From NCBI RefSeq assembly GCF_030848805.1, contig NC_092359.1, positions 17,139,579 to 17,203,578 on the forward strand: 64,000 bases of DNA, in the 5' to 3' direction. Positions 36,246-46,463 of this stretch are shown here, one piece after another; position 1 is the first letter of the stretch; each line of letters opens with the position of its first letter. Below the pieces are notes generated by a model. That model was not told the origin of the DNA. It did no database searches and was given only the letters and a program-made list of their open reading frames with translations. The translations under genes and the position numbers were made by a program. Origin of the DNA: Temnothorax longispinosus (Eukaryota > Arthropoda > Insecta > Hymenoptera > Formicidae).

Positions 36246-39200
36246 ATGATACTTGTAAAGTGTGCTACGATGGAGCAGCTGATACGAAGAGGCGCCTTAT
36301 TGGCGGTGGCATTAACACGCAGGTACATTTTATATATATAGCTTAAAGTTGTTTATTATTAGACATTTATAAACTTTACAGAGTATTTCTATATTTCGAT
36401 CGTATCTCTCTCTTATCTCCTTTCTGCGAATTACCTTTCCAATGGATTGCATAATGCAACAACAAGCTGTATTGCGAATACCCTACTATGATTCCTAATT
36501 TATCTCATCATTTGTCGCCAGGTCAACGGCACTTGGTACGTGTTACGTCCAACCATGCAGAGGCAAGAAAAGCGACACAAACGACAGCAATACAAACGTA
36601 CCGGAATCTCTGTTCCATCCTGTGCCCATCAAACCGAATCCAGATGACATAAACGTTGGCGCTGAATTGACTGGGTCTTCGTTGAAGAAGACGGATCTCT
36701 TAAAGATATTGAATGCCTTCTCGCAGAAGACGGAAATCAAGGAATTAGCTCAGCAATACGGATTGGATCGTGAGTATCAATAATCAAATATACACGCACT
36801 GATCATGGTTTCTGACTACGGCATTGATTTCAGACTATCTCCAAGGACAGGCTTTCACAAACTTTAAACAGTACTGTTTAGGAACGGAACCATTACCCGT
36901 AGATCTTTATGTAGTCCTGAGCGATATCCTGCAGGGTGCTGGAAATGTCGCCGATATTTTTCCGTACTTCATAAGTCATGCCAAGCAAATATTTCCGCAT
37001 ATTGATTGCTTGGACGATCTCAAAAAGATTAGCGATCTACGAAATCCTGCTTCCTGGTAAGAAAACGTAGATTTATATAATATTAAAGTTATCGAAATTT
37101 ACTACCTTATTATGCAATCACTATTTTATTTTAATTTAATATATATGTGTATATTTTAATATATCAAGAAGAACATAAAATTTTCACAAAGTGATAAAAC
37201 TTGACTATTGCTCTTTAGGTATCCTCTAGCAAGATCAAAAAGTAGAAAAATAATTTTTCACGCTGGACCAACAAACAGTGGGAAGACTTACCATGCTCTA
37301 GAAAGACTTATTACCGCAAAAAGTGGGGTGTATTGTGCACCGCTAAAGTTACTTGTTGCGGAAGTATTTCATAAATGCAACGAAAGGGTTGGTATTATAT
37401 ATTTACTTCAGTTATATTTGCCAAAGATAAGATAAAGGTAATAACATATGTAACATTTAATTTAGGGAACACCATGTGATTTGTTAACTGGAGAAGAACG
37501 AAAGTATGTCAAGGGTCACAATAACGCAGCGGATCATCTATCTTGTTCCGTAGAAATGGTGAATCTACAAAACAATTGTAAGTGTTATTATTCTGGCATC
37601 TTCAACACATAAAAAAGTTGCCAATACGATCATAATTTATTGCAGATGAAGTAGCTGTAATTGACGAAATTCAATTAATGCGTGATCTTAATAGAGGCTG
37701 GGCGTGGACGAGAGCCCTTCTGGGAATTCCCGCGGATGAGATACATTTATGCGGCGAAGCTGCTGCTATAGAATTAGTACGCTTTTTATCATTATATTGT
37801 ATATTTAAAAATTATGTACCATTAATTGATGTCTATTAACCAAAAGTTGTATGTATATACAGGTAAAAGCCATATGTGTTTCAACGGGCGAAAACGTGGA
37901 AGTTCGTAGATATAAGCGATTAACGGACCTGGAGATAGAAAATCAAGCTGTCGAAACGTTGAATAACGTTATGCCGGGAGATTGCATAGTTTGCTTTAAC
38001 AAAAACGATATATATACTGTGTCACGTTCTCTCGAGAGCAGAGGAAAAGAAGTGGCTGTAATATATGGCAGTTTACCACCAGGTACCAAGCTGGCGCAAG
38101 CTGCAAAATTTAATGATCCTAACAATTCTTGTAAAATCTTGGTAGCGACCAATGCCATTGGAATGGGTTTGAATTTGTAAGTTTCATGCATGTTTATGTG
38201 TTAAATCTGAAACTGTACGTTTATATTTTGAAGTTTTAAGTGATAAAATGTGTATCATTGAAAACGATTGACGAGTCCACGCATTGTTATAGGCATATCC
38301 GGAGAATTATATTTTATTCGTTGATTCAGCCAACGTCCAACGAAAAAGGTGAAAAGGAAATGGACGTTATATCTGTGTCAGCGGCTCTGCAAATAGCGGG
38401 TCGTGCTGGACGTTACGGCACAGTTTGGGAAACAGTAGGCATAATCCAATTTATCTCTATTAACGCTACAAAAAAGACGATGCAGAGAAAAGTGTAAAAT
38501 ATTAAAATACACTTTTGCTTCGCAGGGCTACGTAACGACGTTTAAACGGGAGGATCTGCCGACTTTGAAAAATTTATTGAGTCAAACGCCAGAGACAATA
38601 ACGCAAGCTGGTCTCCATCCAACGGCAGATCAAATTGAGCTGTATGCTTATCATTTGCCAAACTCGTCATTGTCGAATCTTATGGTGAGTACCGCGTGAA
38701 AACAGGAACGAAATTAATTGTAATCGTAAATGATGCCACTCATAACGCCTCATCCATTTTTTTTAAGGATATTTTTGTGTCGTTGTGCACAGTCGACGAT
38801 TCTCTTTACTTCATGTGCAACATAGACGACTTTAAGTTCCTAGCCGACATGATACAGCACGTTTTACTGCCACTCCGTGCGAGATACGTATTCTGTTGCG
38901 CGCCGATTAATCGGAAATCGCCATATGTGTGCACCATGTTCTTGAAGGCAAGTATTATATTACTACTGACTCTTAAAATTGATTAAAGTATTATTACGAA
39001 GAAAGAGCTCCCGGGGTTAATATAAAACCTGCTGTATTTTTAGAATATAATTTTCATTTTCACGCTTTCTTGTGATATACATAATTGTGCATTTTTTTCA
39101 GTTTGCACGTCAATACAGTAAAAACGATGCGATAACATTCAACTGGTTATGCCAACATATCGGATGGCCCTTTCAAATGCCGAGAACTATCATCGATCTC

Positions 39201-39918
39201 GTCCATCTGGAAGGCGTTTTTGATGTATTGGATCTTTACCTGTGGCTAAGGTATAATGAGATTGTAACTTAATTATGTGTTTTTTTTTCGCGTTCTTATA
39301 TTCATTTTATTATCTTGTATTCTGTAGTTACCGTTTTATGGACCTGTTCCCGGATGCTGAAATGGTCCGTGACATACAGAAGGAACTTGATGCACTCATC
39401 GAGGCGGGAATAGTTAGATTAACGACTTTATTGTTGAATTCAGATGCAGGTAAATGTGATTCTTTTGAAACGAAATATTTACAATATAATTTGTGATCTT
39501 CCGCTACTTTAATTTCTGTTAGTTTAATAGAAATATACGTATATTACGTATGTGTGTGCGTGTGTAAATTTTATCTTATATATTTTATTAAGATCGATTT
39601 TTATAATACTAGTTGAGAAGTGTTTAACATACAAGTCTTTTTCTATTATTTAGGTGGAGAGCCCGATAGTTTTGAGTTGCAGACACAAAAACAAAACTTT
39701 TACAGAGGTAAATTGCTGTTTATAAAAAATAATTATACATTCGTGATGCCTGAGTGCTAAATTATATGGATCATTTTTTAGATTTTAAAGGACCTGGCAA
39801 ACGTACTGTAGGTAAAGGCAAATTGACTGAAAGATTAATAGCGGAGGGACTCTTAACACCACAGATGTTACGTGAACTGCAATCTGAATGGATTAGGTCA
39901 ACGAAAAAGAAAAAATAA
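36246..39918 (+). CDS. SUPV3L1: ATP-dependent RNA helicase SUV3, mitochondrial, 14 exons, 738 aa
   Basis: Coding exons 36246-36322, 36522-36769, 36834-37056, 37219-37387, 37466-37577, 37646-37776, 37863-38176, 38293-38434, 38526-38684, 38768-38947, 39102-39250, 39328-39449, 39654-39707 and 39782-39918 join in frame to 738 residues. The start MILVKCATMEQLIRRG, rich in basic and hydrophobic residues, suits a mitochondrial targeting peptide. Walker A GPTNSGKT lies at about 199-206, the DExH-type box DEIQ at 283-286 and motif VI QIAGRAGR at 458-465; IVCFNKNDIY and VIYGSLPPGTKLAQA are hallmark SUV3 segments. The C-terminal domain includes FARQYSKND and YRFMDLFPDA, and the protein ends in a lysine cluster. 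SUV3 unwinds RNA with PNPase in the mitochondrial degradosome. Exon 10 ends at a GC donor (AAG|GCAAGT). AATAAA at 39933-39938 lies 15 bases past the stop. Confidence 0.96.
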
Positions 39919-40361
39919 TATAACTGTATAGCAATAAAATGTTAAAATTTATTAAAAGAATTTCTTTTATTGCGAACTGAATTAAGAAAGGCATAATTAA
40001 GTTTACGCGATATGAATAATGACATAATACCTTTAAGAGAGTATTGACATTGCAAATAATACCAATGTTACATACAATTTAATGTATAAAAGAATCATGT
40101 CATTGTAAGTATTATGTTAATATTCTACGTATCGCTTTTATGTAGTTTCGTCCATATATATTTATATATATACATATACAATATATTAAACATTTTCCTA
40201 CAAAAATATAATCTCCATTTTTTACCTATATATAAGCTTTATGCTCTGTAGATTTTATTTTCGTAACTGAAAAAAAGATCTGATCTTTCTGGTTGCACAT
40301 TTAATATTATGATATTGTTTTCACTCGTGAATAATTACAATTTGACATGTATTGACTATAA

Positions 40362-40439
40362 CCCAGATAACATGCATGTTGCATAAGACGTCGTAAAGAT
40401 ATCTTAAAGATATCTTATGCAACATGCATGTTATCTGGG
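40362..40439. mobile_element. Palindromic MITE, CCCAGATAAC family, copy 2
   Basis: A 78-bp palindrome bounded by CCCAGATAACATGCATGTTG and its inverse. The left half contains GACGTCGTAAAGATATCTT; the right half is shorter, so it looks like an internally deleted relative of the 123-bp copy at 32304-32426. It lies just downstream of SUV3. Confidence 0.75.
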
Positions 40440-40790
40440 AATCTTCATATTAAATGAATTATTGCAGTTAATTCAATTTATATTAATTAGTCGCGATTTA
40501 AATTATAAGAAATTTATCTTTATATAGCCATCACGTGGAGCAAGGTCAGCTACGAAGGTTTACAAACTGATGTTTAGCATGGTCCCGAAAACATACCGGC
40601 ATATAAGGCTATATATTATATTTTATATTGTGTTTCATAACGAGCAAAGTTGTTGTTTATGAGGTTGAAAAAAGCAAATTTTAATACCGGCTTATCAATA
40701 TACCGACTGATAAGTTTAAATTATCGATCAATGATCGGATGAGAATTGTGATCATTATAAAACAATATACTATCTGAGGAAGGAATATAT

Positions 40791-41114
40791 ATGGATAATT
40801 ATGATAAAGGCGAAATTATTAGAGCTATGGTAAACTTAAGATGTGGTAATTTGGAGGACGCGAATATGTATTGGTTAAAAGAGGAAAGCGGTATTTGTAT
40901 GTTTTGTAAACAAGGTAGGGATAACACGAATCATTATGTATCAGAATGCGAAACGATAAAAAATCGGTTTATAGAATTAGGTAAGAATAATAAAGAAAGA
41001 TTAGAGAGGCTTTGGAATGATGAAATGGGCATCATCAAGGAGAAGTTATTGGTAAGATTATATAGAGAACGATCAGCGTTAGAGAAAGAAGAGCGAAAAA
41101 GAAGGTTGGATTAA
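40791..41114 (+). pseudogene. 5'-truncated non-LTR retrotransposon ORF2 tail
   Basis: A 107-residue frame starts MDNYDKGEIIRAMVNLRCGN and contains a zinc-knuckle-like CMFCKQGRDNTNHYVSEC (C-x2-C...H...C), followed by a charged helix ending KEERKRRLD. This order is typical of the extreme C-terminus of non-LTR retrotransposon ORF2 proteins, after the reverse transcriptase, where insect genomes carry many copies. Nothing resembling reverse transcriptase lies upstream, so this is a 5'-truncated copy. The family (R1- or Jockey-like) is not determined. Confidence 0.65.
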
Positions 41115-41344
41115 AACATAGAAGGTAAAGCGGTCAATGTGTATCAATATGTGCAATAGTTACTTGTAAGTTAGGATAGTAGTGTATGAATGGAAGGATG
41201 AATGATTAAGGTTATTTGTAAACCAAGTCCACTTCTTGGCTATGTAGCTAAAGTTAACAATAAATATAATATAAAAATATATAAAACAATATACACATAA
41301 TACATTTAAATTATTGATCATATGGATAATATTATATGTATGCA

Positions 41345-43836
41345 CTAATGTCGCTTCATGACTTCGCGAATCCAGTCTATATATGAAGAAACCTTAGTAA
41401 ACAAGTGAGGTTTTTTGCTAGGACAAGATTGGTCTCCCGGGTCTCCGTAAGTCATAATACCTATTTGAAAGTCCTGGCCATTTTTTCTTACGATGAGAGG
41501 ATCACTGCTGTTTCCCTAAAAATAAAATATTATTTAACAAATATTAAATAACTGTTACGAAAAGAGAGAAACTTTCGAATTTTATTTATTAAAGCTGACT
41601 AAAACGATATAATATGATTTATGCTGCGCGTTAGAATATTGCACTTATATACTTGCAATTTTTGTAGTATATTATCATAAACAATAACTTTATTATTTGT
41701 AATTATGTTTTACCTCGGGACAAGCGAATTGTCCAAATCCTGCGAACGTGCAAATGTGGTTGTCGTTGATGGGCCAGTATTGCCTGCATATATTATTTTC
41801 TATAATCGGCAACGTGGCGTACTTAAGTTTAACTGTTGTACTTTTGTTAGCCGTGTTATTTTCTTTTTCCAACCGATCAAGTTTCCAACCGACCACATAC
41901 GCATATTTGCTCTCGTAATATGTAAAGCTCTCGTAATATGCGAGTTTTACTGGCTGAATATTATCTAAAATAGAGAAATATTATATTTAACTAATAATTT
42001 CTTGAAATCAATATTAAGGCATGATATACATTCGTAATACTTTTTCAGTAGTTTTATAAATTGTGACATTTTTTTAGTATGCATCAAAGTATATATCCAA
42101 GATTATAATATAAAAGAAGCTGTACGTAGATATACAATACGATTTTTGATTTCCACGAGTCTCCGTTCCACATTTATAAAATCTTATTATTCAAATCGTT
42201 ATTAACTTTCCGCATATTTTCTATAGAATAATTAAATACTGCCGACATATAAATAAGCGCAAAAGGAAGAAGAAAGAGAAATATCAATTTAAATGTACTT
42301 ACTGGAAAAAGGAATATCTTGTGGCATATAGAGTAAGGCAATATCATTGTTGGCCCTTTCGTATTGCGGATGTATAAACGTTTGAGTCGGAATCATCAGG
42401 ACACTGCTGAAGTCTCGAAGAAGATTGTGACCAATTCCAAACTCGTTGATGAGAATGAACACTACGAAAAATGTACTTATGTATATATTGGAAAAAGGAA
42501 TATCTTGTGGCTTATAGAGTATTAAGGCACCATCATCATTATAGCACTTTGGCGTATTGCAAATGTATACACGCTTGAGTCCCAATCATCGACATACCGA
42601 TCAGTCGAGAAAAACCCTGTGTAATGTCAAACGCGTCAATGCCAAAATCTACCAAAATATTTTTTGCGACGCAGTGGGCGGCTGTGAGAACCCATCTTTT
42701 GGATAAGATCGTGCCAGCGCACAGTGTCGCGGTGCCGTCCAAGATTGAGTACACCATTACCATGTATGGAAAGCTTGGGAACTTTAACGCAGTTGTGGAT
42801 CCCTCCGTTATGTTAGTTATTGCTTCATCTATTAAAAAAAAATGTCAGTGTAAAGAGAAATGATTATTATTAGCTTAATTCGATGGTAATTATTTAGAAT
42901 AGGGTTTTTTCCAGATTTTGATATTTTTTTGCGGCTTTCTTGGTAAAAATCTTTGTTGTGACTCCTACAGTGATAATCAATCGGGGGAGCCCGAAAAATA
43001 TGTGCCCTATTTATTTCTTTTTACTTATTTTTTACCTATTTTTTCCGACGTGACTTTCCGGATCTTCCGACGTTATAAATATATAATATATAGTCGGATT
43101 ATAAATATATAAATATAAATATATAATATAATATATAAATATAGTCGACTCTTAAAAGGACCGATTTTGGTCCTGAAAAGAACCGGTAGTAATTCGTGAA
43201 TCTTGTCTATTTTGTTGCGTTATTTCGGTGTCCAACAGTTTGTGTCAATATTAAAGAAAGTAATTTGCTGATATGTGTGTATCTGTATAGACAGTACACG
43301 TGTAAGCGAAAGTCAGTGGGGGTGGATCTCGGTTCGCGTGGAGAGTTGAAAACCCGAAAAATGATGATACGGAAAGTACAATGCTGTCCAGAGAAACATT
43401 CATGCAAACCGAGGTCAACTCCTGTCCACCCCCGCCTACATGTCTACTTTCAAGTAAAAGAAAATTGAACGTTTGCGTGGAAAGTTGAACGATACTTTAA
43501 AAAAAAAGATAAAAAAGTAGGTAGGGTACATATTTTTCGGGCTCCCCCGATTGATTATCACTGTCAGTGTCAAAATAAAGATTTGTAGCAAGAGAGCCGC
43601 AAAAAAGTATCAAAATTCGGAAAAGGTCTTATTCTAAATAATTACCAAATTAACTAAAACTTTTTTAATTTTTGCTTTGTCTTACCATTATTCGCGTCAA
43701 GAACGATAGCATCGATGGGATTGTCGGATGTGACGTTTCTAGATTCGTTTCCCAAGTACAAACTTTGAGTATATAATTGACACATTGACAAACAGAATAC
43801 AATGCACAGTAATACCTTCGTACTTAGCGGACTCAT
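41345..43836 (-). CDS. Chymotrypsin-like serine protease homologue with altered active site; possibly decaying
   Basis: Minus-strand pieces: 43836-43686 (signal peptide MSPLSTKVLLCIVFCLSMC), 42828 onward (TATLCAGTILSKRWVLTAAHC, catalytic His present), an exon ending at 42303 (FIHPQYERANNDIALLYMPQ, catalytic Asp present), 41964-41714 (NICRQYWPIND...HICTFAG) and 41515-41345 (stop 41347-41345). Junction phases agree for introns 1, 3 and 4. The serine motif reads GNSSDPL instead of GDSGGPL: the serine stays, but the neighbouring Asp and both Gly are changed. The His exon runs on into a second, frameshifted copy of the Asp-region exon (42600-42484) that has lost its donor, so the join to the intact copy is unresolved. 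Trypsin-fold cysteine pairs are present. It could be a catalytically altered homologue or a young pseudogene. Intron 1 holds a large inverted-repeat element. Confidence 0.6.
42484..42600 (-). pseudogene. Degenerate duplicate of the protease Asp-region exon
   Basis: GTCAAGCGTGTATACATTTG-like sequence, then a block matching CCACAAGATATTCCTTTTTCC of the intact copy (42303-42460), shows a tandem duplication. This copy reads IHLQYAKVL then a stop in the frame continuing from TAAHC, while YNDDGALILYKPQDIPFS continues in another frame. The splice donor CCAGTAAGT of the intact copy is CCAATATA here. Confidence 0.6.
42874..43653. mobile_element. Inverted-repeat element in protease intron 1 (about 780 bp)
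   Basis: The left arm (GGTAATTATTTAGAATA ... ATTTTGATA...TTTTGCGGCT ... AATCGGGGGAGCCCGAAAAA) recurs inverted on the right with scattered mismatches over about 150 bases. The interior is AT-rich with TATAAATATA runs. No coding capacity. This is a fold-back or MITE-like insertion; the superfamily is unknown. Confidence 0.65.
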
Positions 43837-45239
43837 AATAGTCTGTTCTGCGTGTTGTTCCTGCAAATTTCCCATTATTATGCAGTTGCGTCGATATTCA
43901 GGCAATAAATGGCGACTAATCAAATTATTAATACTTTTGACAACGTTTTTGTGAACTGTATTAGATGTGAAAACTCCGGAAAATACTGCATGCAAATATA
44001 CATACCATATTATTGCATGAAAGACATTAGCTTGTGCACATTATTTTCGATTATTTTTAATTAAAGCGATTATGCTATACGTGTCTTCATTAAAGGTATT
44101 TTTTATCGCTTTTATATTGTCCACGCGTATTGTGGTAAAAATCGGGACTTTTAATTATTTATGTATTAAAATTCGAGAAACAAAGCGCAAAGAAATTGGA
44201 GACCTTTTTCCCCCGAAAATTTAAGCATTATTAATTAATCTTCATTAACTTTTACAAGTTCTTTGAAATTCTATTAATATTGTTTATCTTTGGTTGATTG
44301 TCGGTAGTCCGCAGATATTATTTTTATAATTTTTAAGAGGTGATTGTTATTCTAACAAAATGTAATGTGCGACTGTTGCTAGTGTTTCCATTTTCGTTTC
44401 CATAATGTATGGAAATTTAAAAGGGTCAAAATGATGAAATGTGATATGAAAGAATGTCGCAAGTCAAATGAATTTACTTCACGCACGCGAAATCAAAGAA
44501 CTTCGCCTATTTTTATAAGGTGTTTTGGGCTATCCGGGCCTAGTCATTAATTATACATTATTTTTTGTAGAATGTAGGTACTAAGAATGTAGGTAGTATT
44601 AAAAAAAAAATTATTTTAGGTTTTTAAACCCCCTCGACGAAGGCAGTTCTGACCTCCTAATGATGTCATTTTATTTGTTCGATGGCTCATCATCAGAGCT
44701 GTTCAGGATAACAAATACGTCATTGCTATATATGCTCGGAAGGTATACCTCTATACTAAAAAAAAAACGATCCTCCGCTTTATGCCTAGGACAGACTTCA
44801 TTGGTATCATCGTTATACCATCGTTGTATGGACATCACTTATTGTGTCACTGCATTTCGATTCTTTTTACCATGACAAAATAACGAATTAGTAAAATTAA
44901 TGCTTGCTTAATCAAATATAACTTAACTAAATGTAAAATCAAGAACTTAGCCAAGCAAATGCGTCAACAAATATACCGGAAAATAGATATTCTATATTTT
45001 GTTTGTTGCCGTTGTTATCATGGAGAGGTAGCTTGAACGCAAACAGAAATCTTTAGGCGAGGATAAAAACCAAAACTAGAATTCTGGGAGTCATGTTTAA
45101 CTATAAAATAAGAATTAACTCATCAGTTGATTGCAAGCATGAAAATATCGTGTATTTATTTCGGTATTAGACACAGTCAGCAGATGACAAACGATGCTAA
45201 TAAAGTCCGTGCTGGGCGGAGAGAGCATGAAGCGGTGGG

Positions 45240-46276
45240 ATGTATAGTAGGCGTCATTAACCCTAGAACGCATGTATCATTTTTTTGACCTTCTAACGCA
45301 TGACTGGGGGCAATATCGACCCCACGCTTTATTTGATCGTAAAACCGGTCCTACAGAAATAAAGGGCCTTTAAACCTACATGAATTTCTTCGTCTTTTAA
45401 TAACGAAGAGAATGGTATGCGGTAAATTTAATTTTACTCAAGTTTTAGTTAGTGAAAATCCATTTAAAGACCGAAAAACGCAGAAAATCAGCAAAAACCT
45501 CTTTTTTTTAAACAAAAATTTGTATCTTTTTTTGTAATCAACCGATTTTCAAAATTCAAACGGGGTTTTAAAGAGGGACACATTAGACTATTAGAAAAAA
45601 ATTGTTATCGCTATGTTCTGTTCAAAAATATTTTATTTGGGACCTATAAAAATGAAGAAATTCACAAAGTTGAAATATGGGAAAAAGTCGATGAAAAAAC
45701 CATAAAAAATTGTATTTCAAGTATTATTTTATTTTTATTTGATACAAAATAGTAAAAAATATGAAAAAAATGAAACATTATATCGCCCAGCCATTTTCTG
45801 CGAAATGTCAATCTTCTATAGGCAACGGGATTTTTACCGACTAAGTTGTGTGATATTCGTCTTAAATAATATTTATGACTATTTATGCTCAGATTACGTA
45901 ATAATACATGAATATATTGATTCTAGCAAAAAAATAAAATTAGCTTACCGACGAAACACAAACGCAACTCACAACTGGGGTCAATATCGACCCCACGCAC
46001 GCTTTGCGACGGTGCTGTTTCACTGCCAGCGAACAACCAACGCTGCGCCCAACATAATCTTACTTTTAGAGAGTTGAAATGAATTATGGTTCAGGTCCTG
46101 AGTCATATGTCACTCGCTAGCTCAGGAGCGTAGTTCAAAGTTCGCCTGGGTCGAAATCGACCCCTCTCATGCGTTCTAGGGTTAATGCCTTCCACCTGAA
46201 GCATAGTACATGTAACGTGCACTATAGAAATCCCAAGAACACAGCTAGGAAGGCATTAATGACGCCTTCTGTACAT
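45240..46276. mobile_element. Palindromic element split by the piggyBac-like insertion
   Basis: GATGTATAGTAGGCGTCATT(AA) left of the piggyBac-like element and TGCCTTCC right of it are matched, inverted and uninterrupted, at 46243-46270 (GGAAGGCATTAATGACGCCT). The natural TTAA of this palindrome served as the insertion target. Confidence 0.6.
45261..46181. mobile_element. piggyBac-like non-autonomous element (921 bp)
   Basis: Perfect 14-bp terminal repeats CCCTAGAACGCATG / CATGCGTTCTAGGG are flanked by TTAA on both sides (45257-45260, 46182-46185), the diagnostic piggyBac target duplication. Subterminal motifs related to GGGGTCAATATCGACCCC recur near 45305, 45972 and 46150. The interior has no transposase; the longest frame (45739-46077) has no recognisable domain. 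Confidence 0.85.
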
Positions 46277-46284
46277 ACCAAGCG

Positions 46285-46446
46285 CTCGATTCTTGAATTT
46301 ATTCGCAAAAGAAACGTATGCGCAAATGTTGTTCTTACAGAAACGTTGCAGGTTGATTGGCTAAAAATTATGCGACAGCCAATCGACATTTCTGTAAGAA
46401 ACAACATTTGCACATACGTTTCTCTTGAGATGAATTCAAGAACGAG
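46285..46446. mobile_element. Palindromic MITE-like element (about 160 bp)
   Basis: The arm containing GAAACGTATGCGCAAATGTT and TTCTTACAGAAA recurs inverted on the right (TTTCTGTAAGAA ... AACATTTGCACATACGTTTC), around a short centre that is itself inverted (GATTGGCTA / AGCCAATC). No coding capacity. Confidence 0.65.
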
Positions 46447-46463
46447 TCCCTGCTGGTTTTTTT

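Noticed and set aside
45739..46077. 112-codon frame inside the piggyBac-like element as a transposase
   Set aside because: No DDD transposase motif and too short; likely chance.
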